DNA of 64,000 nucleotides, from the NCBI GenBank assembly GCA_030789695.1, contig CM061132.1:34806418-34870417 (forward strand), written 5' to 3'. The DNA comes from Scilla litardierei (Eukaryota; Streptophyta; Magnoliopsida; Asparagales; Asparagaceae). The number at the start of each line of letters is the position of its first letter. Position 1 is the first letter of the stretch. The notes under the pieces were generated by a model that had not been told where the DNA came from, did not search any database, and was given only the letters and a program-made list of their open reading frames with translations. Both the position numbers and the translations under genes were made by a program. Shown piece by piece: positions 55,168 through 64,000 of this stretch.

Positions 55168-58100
55168 ATGGCAGACCCCACACAAAGTCACCGCAGTCAT
55201 CGTAGCGGTAAACAGCCAATGCTCGAGGAGGCCCCCTCTCTTAGGATGTCCCCCAGAGAGATGCACCCCTTGAGGGGCCAGACGCTACCTGTTAGGATTT
55301 CTATCATAGTACAACTAATTTATACGCAGCAGAAAATAGAAACCTACCAAGATCCATGCGATTCTAATTAATTCGAATAGATTACTAACCTTTCTGACGA
55401 TCTGAATCTGTCGGATTATAGGTGTTGCGACGATCTGAATCTGTCGACGATCTGAATCTGCCGGACTATAGGTGCTGTTCTGCGAACGACCACCCTCAAT
55501 CGGTATCCACACGCGAACGTCACGAACATGACTTGCGAGGGTGCTAGCTCCTTTGCCGCAACTAGGGTTTCTCTCGCTCTTTGTTTTTCTCAAAAACGGA
55601 GGAGATAAAAAAACGTAAAACTGAAAATCGTGATTCTATATCTTATATAGAATCCTACGTTAACCCCTTAACCATATTCAGTTACGCGACGCTATCTTAG
55701 GGATAAGAATCCCACGTTAACACATTAACGTATTTCAGTTAAGCGACGATATCTTAGGGATAATATCTTAACGAGATACGATATCTGACGGTTAAGATAT
55801 TTCACCTTATTACGAATTTCAAATCATATTCGAAATTATGTTTAAACCCTATCCTATCCAATTCGTTCTTTGTGTGCGACCCAATAGGCTCATATTAAAT
55901 TGGCAGTGGGCCTAATCTCATTAGAAGCCCACAAGTCATAATTGGTCTCTAGCAAGACATTTTGACTACCCAATTAATATGAATATCGTTAGTCCGATAT
56001 TAACCTAACCAATAGAACATGTCATTATCCTTTTGTCACACGATATCTTATTTGAACATAAGTCATGGGCAATGTCATACTTATATAGTTCAAACATTTA
56101 ATTTCTCGCTTTCTAAGTAGACTGATAAAATCAAATGACATTCATTTGAGCATGGCCATGCATTTCTCAGTCCTACTTATCGAGGGGCCCATTAGATATC
56201 TCTCATAAGGGAGGGACAAATTCCATCTTGCTCATTCACTTTCCTCTGCATAATTCACATCATATTCGATCATAACCTTTATGATTATCTGATTAAAGAT
56301 AACGTTTGATTATGTCAAAATATGATGTTCCTTATGTAGGAAACTGTGATGAGCTCAGGTCGAAGGATTCAATGACATAACTATTATGAGATCATTTATG
56401 ACACTAATCCATGTAATGATCTCATAGCGAGTCTATCCAGTACATGTTCTCCAACAAGTACCTATAAGTTTGATTTGTATCACCATACATATAATTATCT
56501 CATAATTATCTATCAAACTCATACTAGTCTTAATTCTTCATTAAACCATTACTGATGAATGACTAGGGATGATTAAAATAGCATAAACAACTATTCAAAC
56601 ATTATTATAAAGAAACATGCAAGCAATATAATAATAACAATAATAAGAGAAACATTTTATAAATGAAAATGACATAACATAAAGGTCCAAATATTTGGCC
56701 TAGTGCACAACCACTAACACTACCATCGAGGCCGCAGCCCGTGGCGTCTATCAAAGCTTTGAGATCTTTGACAAAGTAATGAAGGACATGGCCGCGGCAA
56801 AATCTGCGAGACGGCCTCCAACATCAGGCCCCTTCAGACCTCTCAATGTGAAGCGGAACCTCCTCCCTAATTTGATGAAAAAGCGGCCGCTCGAAGGAGG
56901 CGCTTCGATGAAGAGGAGTTTGTCGCTCTCAGAGGCGTCTTGATGATGAAGAGGTGGCCGCTAGGCAGAGACGGTTCGACAAGGAGGAGGCCGCAATACA
57001 AAGACGGCTTGATGAAGAAGCTGCTGCCCGACAACGACGTTACATTGTCGCCGTGAGAGAGAGGATCCAGCAGGGGAGCCTGGGAATCCCCTATGCATCG
57101 ATCGAGATAATGCGGGAGAATACCCCGCAAGATCAAGCTGTGGAGAGCCACTCTCGCAAAAGACCGCCAAGCCCAAGGCGCTAAGGGTGCCCCCATCAAG
57201 GCAGAAGCCCCCCTCGGGCTGAGCGCTTCTCTCCTAGGCGCAATGTCCGACGTGAGCAGAGTCGCGAGCGAAGCCCGATCCCCAGTGCACATAGAAGGGA
57301 CTCTCCTGAGCACTGAGGTGGCTCATCCAGTGATTCCAACTACAGGCAAGAGCTCCGAGGCGGTCGGGACGCCGCACGAAGGTCGCCAGCACCTCTCCAA
57401 CATCCCGAAGAATCCAACCCGCTGACCCGAAGGGTGATCTCAACCCTGATACTGCGTAGGTTCAAGCTACCCCAGCTTGAATTGTACGACGGTTCGGGCG
57501 ATCCACTCGAACACATGCAGCGCTACAGGGGGTGATGGAGATCCACTGAGCCGACGACGAGCTCCTCTGCCACGCCTTCCAGACGACTCTGAAGAAGTCC
57601 ACCATGGAATGGTACGACTTGCCCGACAGATCGATTGACTCCTTTGACGATCTGTCCCACAAGTTTCGTCTACAATTTCAAGCGTGGCGAAGAAGGAAGA
57701 TGGTCACTGACTATCTGTTCACGGTGGTCCAGGAGGAAGGAGCGACCCTCCGGAGGTTCCAGTGGCGCTTCAATGAAGAGCGTCTTAGTGTGACGAGCTG
57801 CAGAGATGAGCTCGCCATGGCAGCCTTCAAGAAGGAGCTCACTAATCGCGGTCTACAAAAATCCTTGCTCCACGACCCGTCGATGGACCTCGACGCTCTC
57901 TTCTCCAGAGCAGACAAGTTTATGCTCAGTGAGGAGTCATTGGGGGCGAAGAAGGTAGTCGCCCCAACCGAGCGTCCCAGAGCTGAACCCCGGCCTCAAC
58001 CTAGGCCAAGGCAAGATGACTGTCCCGAGGACGAGATCAAGATCGCCCCCCGAGGGCACGACCAGGGAGGCCCCCGAGGGCAGGATCGCACCGGACCTCT

Positions 58101-58495
58101 GAGTGGGTTCATCGCTCCAAGGAACCCCGCTCCGAGGAATGGACCTGAAAGAGCGCTAGAGGAGGCGCATTATACAAGGCTCAATGCCCCTAGCCGAAGT
58201 GATGGCAGCGGCCAAGACGGGCGGGCTTCTCAAAGATCCGTCCCCGGAGATGATGACAAAGCCGAACATGCGCAAGGCATAGAAGTACTGTCGGTACCAC
58301 CGCAACCACGGCCAAGACACCGACGAATGCTTTGTTCTGAAGAAGGACATAGAATGGCTAATCCAGGACGACCATCTTCAGAGGTTCATCGATCAAGGAG
58401 GCCAAAGGCGAGAAGGTCGAACTCCTACGGAACCTCTCCGGCCAACCCAGGCCCAGAACGTCGAACAAGCCGCCCATCCTATCACAGGTCCGGTC
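55168..58495 (+). pseudogene. Tat gag, split by a solo LTR and frameshifted
   Basis: The N-terminus MADPTQSHRSHRSGKQPM starts at 55168, is interrupted at 55290 by a solo LTR and resumes at 56725 (IEAARGVYQSFEIFDKV). A charged stretch with RRRFDEEE-type repeats follows (about 56880-57050), a coiled coil in this family. Capsid-like text KFRLPQLELYDGSGDPLEHM... appears near 57460-57520 and MEWYDLPDRSIDSFDDLSHKF near 57604. DALFSRADKFMLSEESLGAK is at about 57890, then an Arg/Pro-rich tail. At least one stop and several frame changes are present. Confidence 0.78.
55290..56719 (-). mobile_element. Solo Copia-type LTR inside Tat gag
   Basis: A 1430-bp TG...CA unit (tgttaggattt on the left, ccactaaca on the right) is bounded by CTACC on both sides (55285-55289 and 56720-56724). 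It has no coding sequence. The gag frame continues directly after it. On the minus strand it begins TGTTAGTGGTTGTGCACTAGG, a start I associate with Copia LTRs, hence the orientation. Confidence 0.82.
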
Positions 58496-58915
58496 ATGCG
58501 CATAAATGTGATATGCGGTGGGCCGGCCTCGGATGGAAACTCTGCGTCGCAAAGAAAGAGTTACGCGCGACAGGTTATAATGACGGGCGCTGGTGCGGGG
58601 GCGAAGCGAAGAAGGGTAACTCCACCCCCCATCTCCTTCTCTGATGATGACCTTGAGGGGATCGAGCTGCCACATGATGACGTCATCATCGTCGAAGCAC
58701 TCCTTGGGCCGACAATTGTGAGCAGACTCTTGGTCGACACCGGCAGCTCGTGCGACATACTGTTTTTGTCGACGATCCAGAAAATGGGATTGGATGAGGC
58801 GGACCTAAAACCATACTTGGGCCCGATTGTCGGCTTCACTGGCCATTCGGTGCCCATTGTCGAAACGATCAATCTGCCCGTCGCCCTGGGGGAGAGGCCG
58901 AGGATTGTCACGTGA
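58496..58915 (+). pseudogene. Tat protease segment
   Basis: The stretch reads VIIVEALLGPTIVSRLLVDTGSS with the catalytic DTGSS at about 58735-58749, then DILFLSTIQKMGL and a flap-like GFTGHSVPIVETINLPV. The catalytic Asp is intact, but frames before and after are broken, so it cannot be made as part of a polyprotein. Confidence 0.8.
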
Positions 58916-59099
58916 ATGACGCAGTTCGTCATCGTCATCGTCATCGTCATCGTCCTCTCAGCGTACAACGGCATCATTGGGCGGCCATACATGACAACCT
59001 CGAAGCTCTCCCCTCGCTGCTACACCAAATGATAAAGTTCCAGACTACGTATGGGGTTGGACAAGTGCGTGAAGCCAGACGCTCTCGCGAAGCTGCTAC

Positions 59100-60060
59100 G
59101 TCGGTTCCACCAAGCACAAGCAGTTCGAGCAAGCCATGTCGATCGAACTCCTCGACGGTCGGGAGGACTTTGCTCATCAACGACTAACTCCGGTGGAGGG
59201 CGTAGAGGAGGTGCTACTGACGGAGGAAGCGGATAGAACTGTGTCGATTGGCACGAAGTTAACCACGGAGCTGAAGGCAGGGCTGATCGACATCCTTAAG
59301 GCGAATGTGATATCTTTGCACGGTCACCCTCAGACATGCCTGGAGTCGACAAGGCGGTGATCGCCCATGAGATGCATGTCGACCCTGAAGCTCGCCTTGT
59401 GCGGCAAAAGAAGCGGAGCGCTGGGGGAGAGAAAGTGCGGGCAGCAGGCGAAGAGGTGGAGCGGCTCCTTGAAGCCGGATTCATTAGAGAAGTGAGCTAT
59501 CCCGACTGGCTCGCCAATGTGGTGATGGTGAAGAAGCCCAGCGGCAAATGGTGAATGTGTGTGGACTTCACCGACCTCAACAAAGTCTGCCCAAAGGATA
59601 GCTTCCCGCTGCCAAGGATCGACCACCTAATGGACAATGCCTCAGGGTATAAACTTCTAACTTTTATGGATGCCTTTTCAGGCTACAACCAAATATAGAT
59701 GGCGACCCATGATGAGGAGAAGACGACGTTCATCACGGGGGGATATTCTGCTATACCAAAATGCTGTTCGGACTCAAGAACACCAGAGCGACCTACCAAC
59801 GGATGGTCGACAAAATCTTCCATCCAGGGTCGGCAGAAATTTAGAAGTCTACATCGACGATATGTTGGTAAAATCATAAAGGTCGAGAATCATCTCACCG
59901 ATCTGGAGGAGACATTCTAAAAGATGCAGCGCTACAACCTGCGGCTCAACCTAGCCAAGTGCATATTCGGCGTCGAGCCTGTAAAGTTACTCGGATTCAT
60001 GATCACCAAGCGAGGAATTGAGGCCAACCCCGACAAGATCACCGCCCTTATCAATATGAC
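59100..60060 (+). pseudogene. Tat reverse transcriptase segment
   Basis: Motifs in order: GFIREVSYPDWLANVVMVKK, a stop where the family has Arg (GKW-stop-MCVDFTDLNKVCPKD), PLPRIDHLMDNASGYKLL, MDAFSGYNQI then a stop, and the catalytic VYIDDMLVKS near 59849-59878. Thumb text LAKCIFGVEPVKLLGFM follows at about 59960. Frame changes near 59740 break it further. Confidence 0.82.
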
Positions 60061-60123
60061 GGAGCTAAGGACGATCCGGACCTGCAGAGGCTAAATGGAA
60101 GGATCGTCGCGCTGAAAAGACTC

Positions 60124-61180
60124 ATGTCGAAGTCTGCAGAGAGGTCTTTCCCATTCTTCAAGATTCTTCGAAAAGCCCTCGCTGAGAAGAATGGCGCAAG
60201 AAAGGCGGTGGAGTGGGACGACTCCTGCGCAACAGCTTTCAGCAACCTGAGGACCTACCTACAGAGCCCACCGCTGCTCGCAAAGCCCGAAGACGGAGAG
60301 CAGCTCGGCCTCTACCTCGCCACTACTGAGGAAATGGTAAGCTCGATCCTAGTGAAGGAAGACGGGTGCATCCAGAGGCCGGTCTACTATGTTAGTCGGG
60401 TGCTCCGAGACGCGGAGACCCGCTATAACCCCATCGAAAAGACCGCCTACTGCCTGGTTCTGACCTTAATGAAGCTCTGACCCTACTTCCAGGCGCACAC
60501 CATTCATTGTCGTCTACACCAACTCGCCACTTGAAAAGAACTTGAGGAGGCTAGAAAGATCGGGCCGAATGCTGAATTCGAGTGTCGAGCTCAGTGAATT
60601 TGACATTATCTACAAAACAAGGACAGCGATCAAGGGGCAAGCACTAGCTGACTTCGTGGCGAAGTGCATTATAGAAGAGAATGGCGAAGCTTCGCCCAAC
60701 GGTCGCCTGGATGCGGAACCGCAGCAGTTCGCCTGCGAAAGTCCCCCTCTACATCAACCTAGTCTGACGGCGAGCAATGGATTGTCCACGTCGATGGATC
60801 GTCCACGTCGTCGGGGAGCGGAGCTGGCATTGTAATAGACTCCGGAGGGCAGCCTATTGGAGTACGCTCTCCGCTTCAACTTCTCGGCAACCAACAATGT
60901 GGTAGAACGAAGCTGCCCTCAACGGCCTAAAGCTCTGCCAGACGCTTGGAGAGACAAATGTGCTGTTGATTAGCGATTCAAGGCTGATCGTTCAGCAAAT
61001 TGAAGGAAGCTTCAAGGCAAGGGAGGAACTGATGAGACAATACCTGAAGTGCGCCCGGGCCGAACTCCTCAAATTCATGAAAGTGACGGTCCAACATCTA
61101 CCATGGTCGAACAACCTCCCGGTCGACGCCCTCTCAAAGCTGGCTTTGTCTTCTCCGGCAGAGATTGGAAAAGCCATCTA
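60124..61180 (+). pseudogene. Tat dual RNase H segment
   Basis: The first RNase H (60124-60480) reads LYLATTEEMVSSILVKEDG and RPVYYVSRVLRDAETRY, like the Gypsy RNase H with early acidic residues changed. The second, archaeal-type domain (about 60780-61150) shows VDGSSTSSGSGAGIV, LLISDSRLIVQQIEGSF and NLPVDALSKLA. Having both is a hallmark of Tat/Ogre elements. Stops and frameshifts lie between them. Confidence 0.78.
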
Positions 61181-61225
61181 CATTGAGAACTTACTGACAC
61201 CCAGCATCGAGGAGGGCGAACTGAT

Positions 61226-62437
61226 GTGCATCGACCAAGAGCGATCGTGGATGAGCCCGATCATCGCCTACCTGAAGACCGGAGCCCTACCAGAAGTAGG
61301 CTGGAGCCGCGGAAGACCGAGAGACAGGCTTTGTCGTTCGTGATCTTCGGCGACGTACTCTATCGAAAGCGTCGCGCGAAGAACGACGTATTGCCCTATT
61401 TAAAGCGTCTTGGGCCGAGAAGAGCTGAGGAAGTCATCCGCGAAATACAGGAAGGATTCTGCGGAAATCATCATGTTGGCCGCACCCTGACACATAAGGC
61501 AGTCCGGCAAGGCTACTATCGATCAACCATACTGAAGAACGCAATCGACTTCGTCAAACGGTGCGGGGAATGCCAGAAGTACTTCAAGTATACAACGGCT
61601 CCTCCCGCCGACCTGATTCCAATTCTCTGTCCGGTCCCATTTGCCAAGTGGGGCCTCGACATCCTCGGACCGTTCCCAATGGCAACTGGAGGAAGGAAGT
61701 TCCTAGTTGTCGCCGTCGACTACTTCACCAAGTGGATCAAAACGGAGCCACTAGCGCGCATTACCTCAAAGGACATAAAGAACTTCGTCTGAAAGTCTAT
61801 CATATACCGCTTCGGGATACCTCGTTCCATTGTAACGGACAACGGTACGCAGTTCGACTCAGCAGACTTCAGAGAATTCTGCTCAGATTGGGGCGTCAAC
61901 CTTCACTTCGCCTCCGTGGCATACCCGCAGTGCAATAGCATGGCCGGGGCAGCGAACAAATGCATCCTTAGACCCTTGCAGAAAAAGGCCGGCAACGCCC
62001 CTGGATCTTGGCCTGACGAGCTATCCGGCATCCTTTGGTCTTCCCGTACAATATACAAAGCTTCAACTGGTGAGAGCCCCTTCACGCTAGCCTATGGGGC
62101 GGAAGCCGTCGTCCTAGTGGAGGTCGGCGAACAATCTCTCCACCTCCAGTACTTTAACGAACAAGCAAAGGAAGAAGGTCTCGACCTCAACGCTGAACTC
62201 CTCGACGAGATAAGGGATCGTGCTCTAACATGTCTTATCAAACACAGCCAAAGGATGGCGAGGTACTACAACTCTCGGGTGAGGAAGCAGAGCTTCAGAG
62301 TCGGCGACCTCGTCCTCAGAGACGCAACCATCAAACCTGAGATCGGCCTCTGCGGAAAGCTCTCCGTCAAATGGGAAGGTCCCTACAAAATAGCGGACAT
62401 TGTGGGACACGTGACCTATATTTTGGCAAAAATGTAG
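61226..62437 (+). pseudogene. Tat integrase segment with mutated catalytic Glu
   Basis: Zinc-binding HHCC text is visible at about 61470-61580 (HHVGRTLTHKAVRQGYY; CGECQK). The core begins KWGLDILGPFPMATGGRKF with the first Asp; a stop follows at about 61792, then TDNGTQFDSADFREFC carries the second Asp. Where the family has N-G-Q-A-E, this copy has NSMAG (about 61936), so the catalytic Glu is Gly. The C-terminal part (RVGDLVLRDATIKPE; GKLSVKWEGPYKI) ends in a stop at 62437. Confidence 0.82.
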
Positions 62438-62637
62438 GGCAAAGAATTAGCTCATCCGTGGAATGCCCAACACTTACTAAAGTACTATCAATAAAATTTG
62501 TGATTTTATATTTGTACAAACAATGTGTTGTTTGAATGTAAGTTTTCGTCTTAATCATCCGAAGCAGGCTAACTCACTACAAGTAAACTCTTGTGTTTTC
62601 GTTTGTACATACGTATTATGCGAACTAAAACACATAA
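62438..62637. other. Short post-pol spacer
   Basis: Non-coding AT-rich sequence between the pol stop and the tandem array. Confidence 0.5.
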
Positions 62638-63340
62638 ACCAGAGCGATGGTGCGGGGTCGGCTACGGCCCATCAATACCCGCCCTCTCAGAGACCTCCGG
62701 GACAGCTCGCCACCCAAACCGGACCGATAATGTGGGGTCGGCTACAGCCCATCTATACCCGCCCTCTCAAAGACCTCCGGGGCAGTTTGCCACCCAAACC
62801 GGAGCGAAAATGCAGGATATGTGATGGCCCAATACCTGTCCGATTACAGAGGATGCGTATTAGGCGACGGCCCAATACCCGCCCTCTCAGAGACCTCCGG
62901 GGCAACTCGCCACCCAAACCGGAGCGATAATGCGGGGTCGGCTACGGCCCATCAATACATGCCCTCTCAGAGACCTCCGGGGCAACTCGTCACCCAAACT
63001 GGAGCAATAATGCGGGGTCGGCTACGGCCCATCAATACCCGTCCTCTCAGAGACCTCCGGGGCAGCTCGCCACCCAAACCAGAGCGATAATGCGGGATCG
63101 GCTACGGCCAATCTATACCCGTCCTCTCAAAGACCTCCGGGACAGTTCGCCATCCAAACCAGAGTGAAAATACGGGGTGACGGTCCAATACCCGTCCAAT
63201 TACAGAGGATGCGGGGTAGGCGACGGCCCAATACCCGCCCTCTCAAAGACCTCTGGGGCAGCTCGTCATCCAAACCGGAGCGATAATGCGGGGTCGGCTA
63301 TGGCCTATCTATAACCGCACTCTCAAAGAAGTCCGAGGCA
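62638..63340. repeat. Tandem array of 80-bp units with longer variants
   Basis: Units of (c)ggagcgataatgcggggtcggctacggcccatcaatacccgccctctcagagacctccggggcagctcgccacccaaac-type sequence start near 62641, 62721, 62801, 62921, 63001, 63081, 63161 and 63276. Two spacings are about 115-120 bp, both after a gaaaa variant, and contain the extra block ccgattacagaggatgcg or a close form. Open frames across it follow the repeats and are not genes. Confidence 0.88.
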
Positions 63341-63814
63341 GGCCTCCAAAGCTACGCCCCTGATAGCTTGTCATAGAGCCCTAAGAGTCTGGAGGATTGC
63401 CACCGAAGCGTCCCCCTCCCGAAGGAAGTCCGGGACAGGCCTCCGAAGCCGCGCCCCCGATAGGTCGTCAGGATTTGCGGATTGCCTTCAAAGCGCCCAT
63501 ATTCTATGAAAGTCTGAGGCGAGCTCCCCAAACTCTCCTGCGGCGACCCGCTAAGGAACCACGCCGACGCAACTTCACAAAGAATGGCTCTACAACATTC
63601 CGCTTCTCCTCGCTCCTAGGCGCTTCCAAGCAGAAAGTTGGGGGCATACAAGCACATATAAGCACAAAGAAAAACTAGGTGAACTACCTCAAAGGTGATA
63701 TCTTTCATGAAATTGAAAATATTTACACCAAGTTGTTTTTTAAAAAAACAAATATACAAGCATACAAGTCCTAAGCCCAGCCACAAGATCGGCCCTACAT
63801 ATGCCACCCGTTAA
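63341..63814. other. Post-array Tat 3' region
   Basis: Contains a partial, diverged continuation of cctccgaag...cccgatag-type text near 63340-63480, then AT-rich sequence. No gene recognised. Confidence 0.4.
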
Positions 63815-64000
63815 CTATGGCGCCTCTACTCGGTCGTCGACCTCCTCACCTTGCCCTTTCGCTAGTGTCTCCACCGCGGTCGCCGTCGGACCCGCCGCTG
63901 CGGCCTCCCCTTGACCGCCCACATCACCTGTAGCTTGATCTCCGGCCGATGGACCCCCTGCTTTACTGACGTCCTCTTCTTCCTCGCCATCCGAGGCCAC
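63815..64000 (-). CDS. C-terminal end of a possible antisense ORF (runs off the window)
   Basis: The minus-strand frame is open from the window edge to a stop at 63815 and encodes an acidic, Ala/Gly-rich tail (GEEEEDVSKAGGPSAGDQ, then VETLAKGQGEEVDD). Its true start is beyond 64000. Position and orientation (antisense, downstream of pol and the array) match the antisense ORF seen in the other Tat element, so it may be the same kind of gene; 61 residues alone do not prove it. Confidence 0.4.
   Translation of the reverse strand: MASDGEEEEDVSKAGGPSAGDQATGDVGGQGEAAAAGPTATAVETLAKGQGEEVDDRVEAP

Larger units (their letters stand above)
54114..64000 (+). mobile_element. Tat-type Ty3/Gypsy element, decayed, right end outside window
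   Basis: Plus-strand order: 1-kb 5' LTR, Tat primer site, broken gag (split by a solo LTR), protease, RT, RNase H, a second archaeal-type RNase H, integrase, an 80-bp tandem array, and an antisense open frame at the right edge. The second RNase H and the antisense ORF are Tat-lineage traits. The 3' LTR and the right target-site duplication lie beyond 64000; the left flank suggests ctaat. Confidence 0.88.

Noticed and set aside
62523..63090. Plus-strand frames rich in PSQRPPGQ-type repeats
   Set aside because: They follow the 80-bp tandem array.

Overview
This is a piece of a repeat-rich flowering-plant nuclear genome. The evidence is spliced nuclear genes with plant-type products (a Lunapark ER protein and an organellar-type uL18 ribosomal protein), several plant LTR-retrotransposon lineages (Sirevirus-like and other Copia, Tat-type and chromovirus-like Gypsy), MITEs and microsatellites. 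I cannot name the species. No bacterial, phage or CRISPR feature is present.

Layout. 1-7415: a MITE-like remnant split by a complete, young, gag-only Sirevirus-like retrotransposon (160-7034, TSD CCCAC). 7812-13691: a structurally intact Copia element (TSD CCACC) with one 1335-residue gag-pol ORF and LTRs differing at one base. 13697-16867: AT-rich spacer with two fold-back repeats. 16892-25311: a non-autonomous Tat-type Gypsy element (minus strand, TSD CTTTC) with broken gag, no pol, a 3' tandem array, an antisense ORF remnant and a nested Mutator-like MITE. 25570-26270: an old Copia fragment. 27831-28916: the uL18-like gene (minus). 29062-35939: a decayed Copia element (plus, TSD ACACC) in a small MITE. 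38116-51863: four exons of a Lunapark gene (minus); one intron is 12.2 kb and holds a decayed Gypsy element (41295-48810), itself hit by a hAT-like MITE and a second gag-only Gypsy element. 54114-64000 (runs off the edge): a Tat-type Gypsy element (plus) with 5' LTR, decayed gag-pol, a solo LTR inside gag and an 80-bp tandem array.

How it fits together. Only two host genes are supported, both on the minus strand; most of the rest is transposon sequence or unassigned spacer. Target-site duplications were read for the main complete insertions, so the nesting order can be followed. A recurring theme is loss of pol with retention of gag: three unrelated elements (Sirevirus-like, Tat, chromovirus-like) are gag-only, so any mobility would have needed enzymes supplied by relatives. 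The Lunapark first exon is not visible and probably lies beyond the right edge, which would put the large Tat element inside another Lunapark intron.

The most notable items are the gag-only Sirevirus-like element with its palindromic U3 array and repeated polypurine tracts, the nearly pristine Copia element, the antisense ORF in the Tat relic, the TE-expanded Lunapark intron and a GC-extreme palindromic block in a Copia leader. I found no convincing new enzymatic or defence system.
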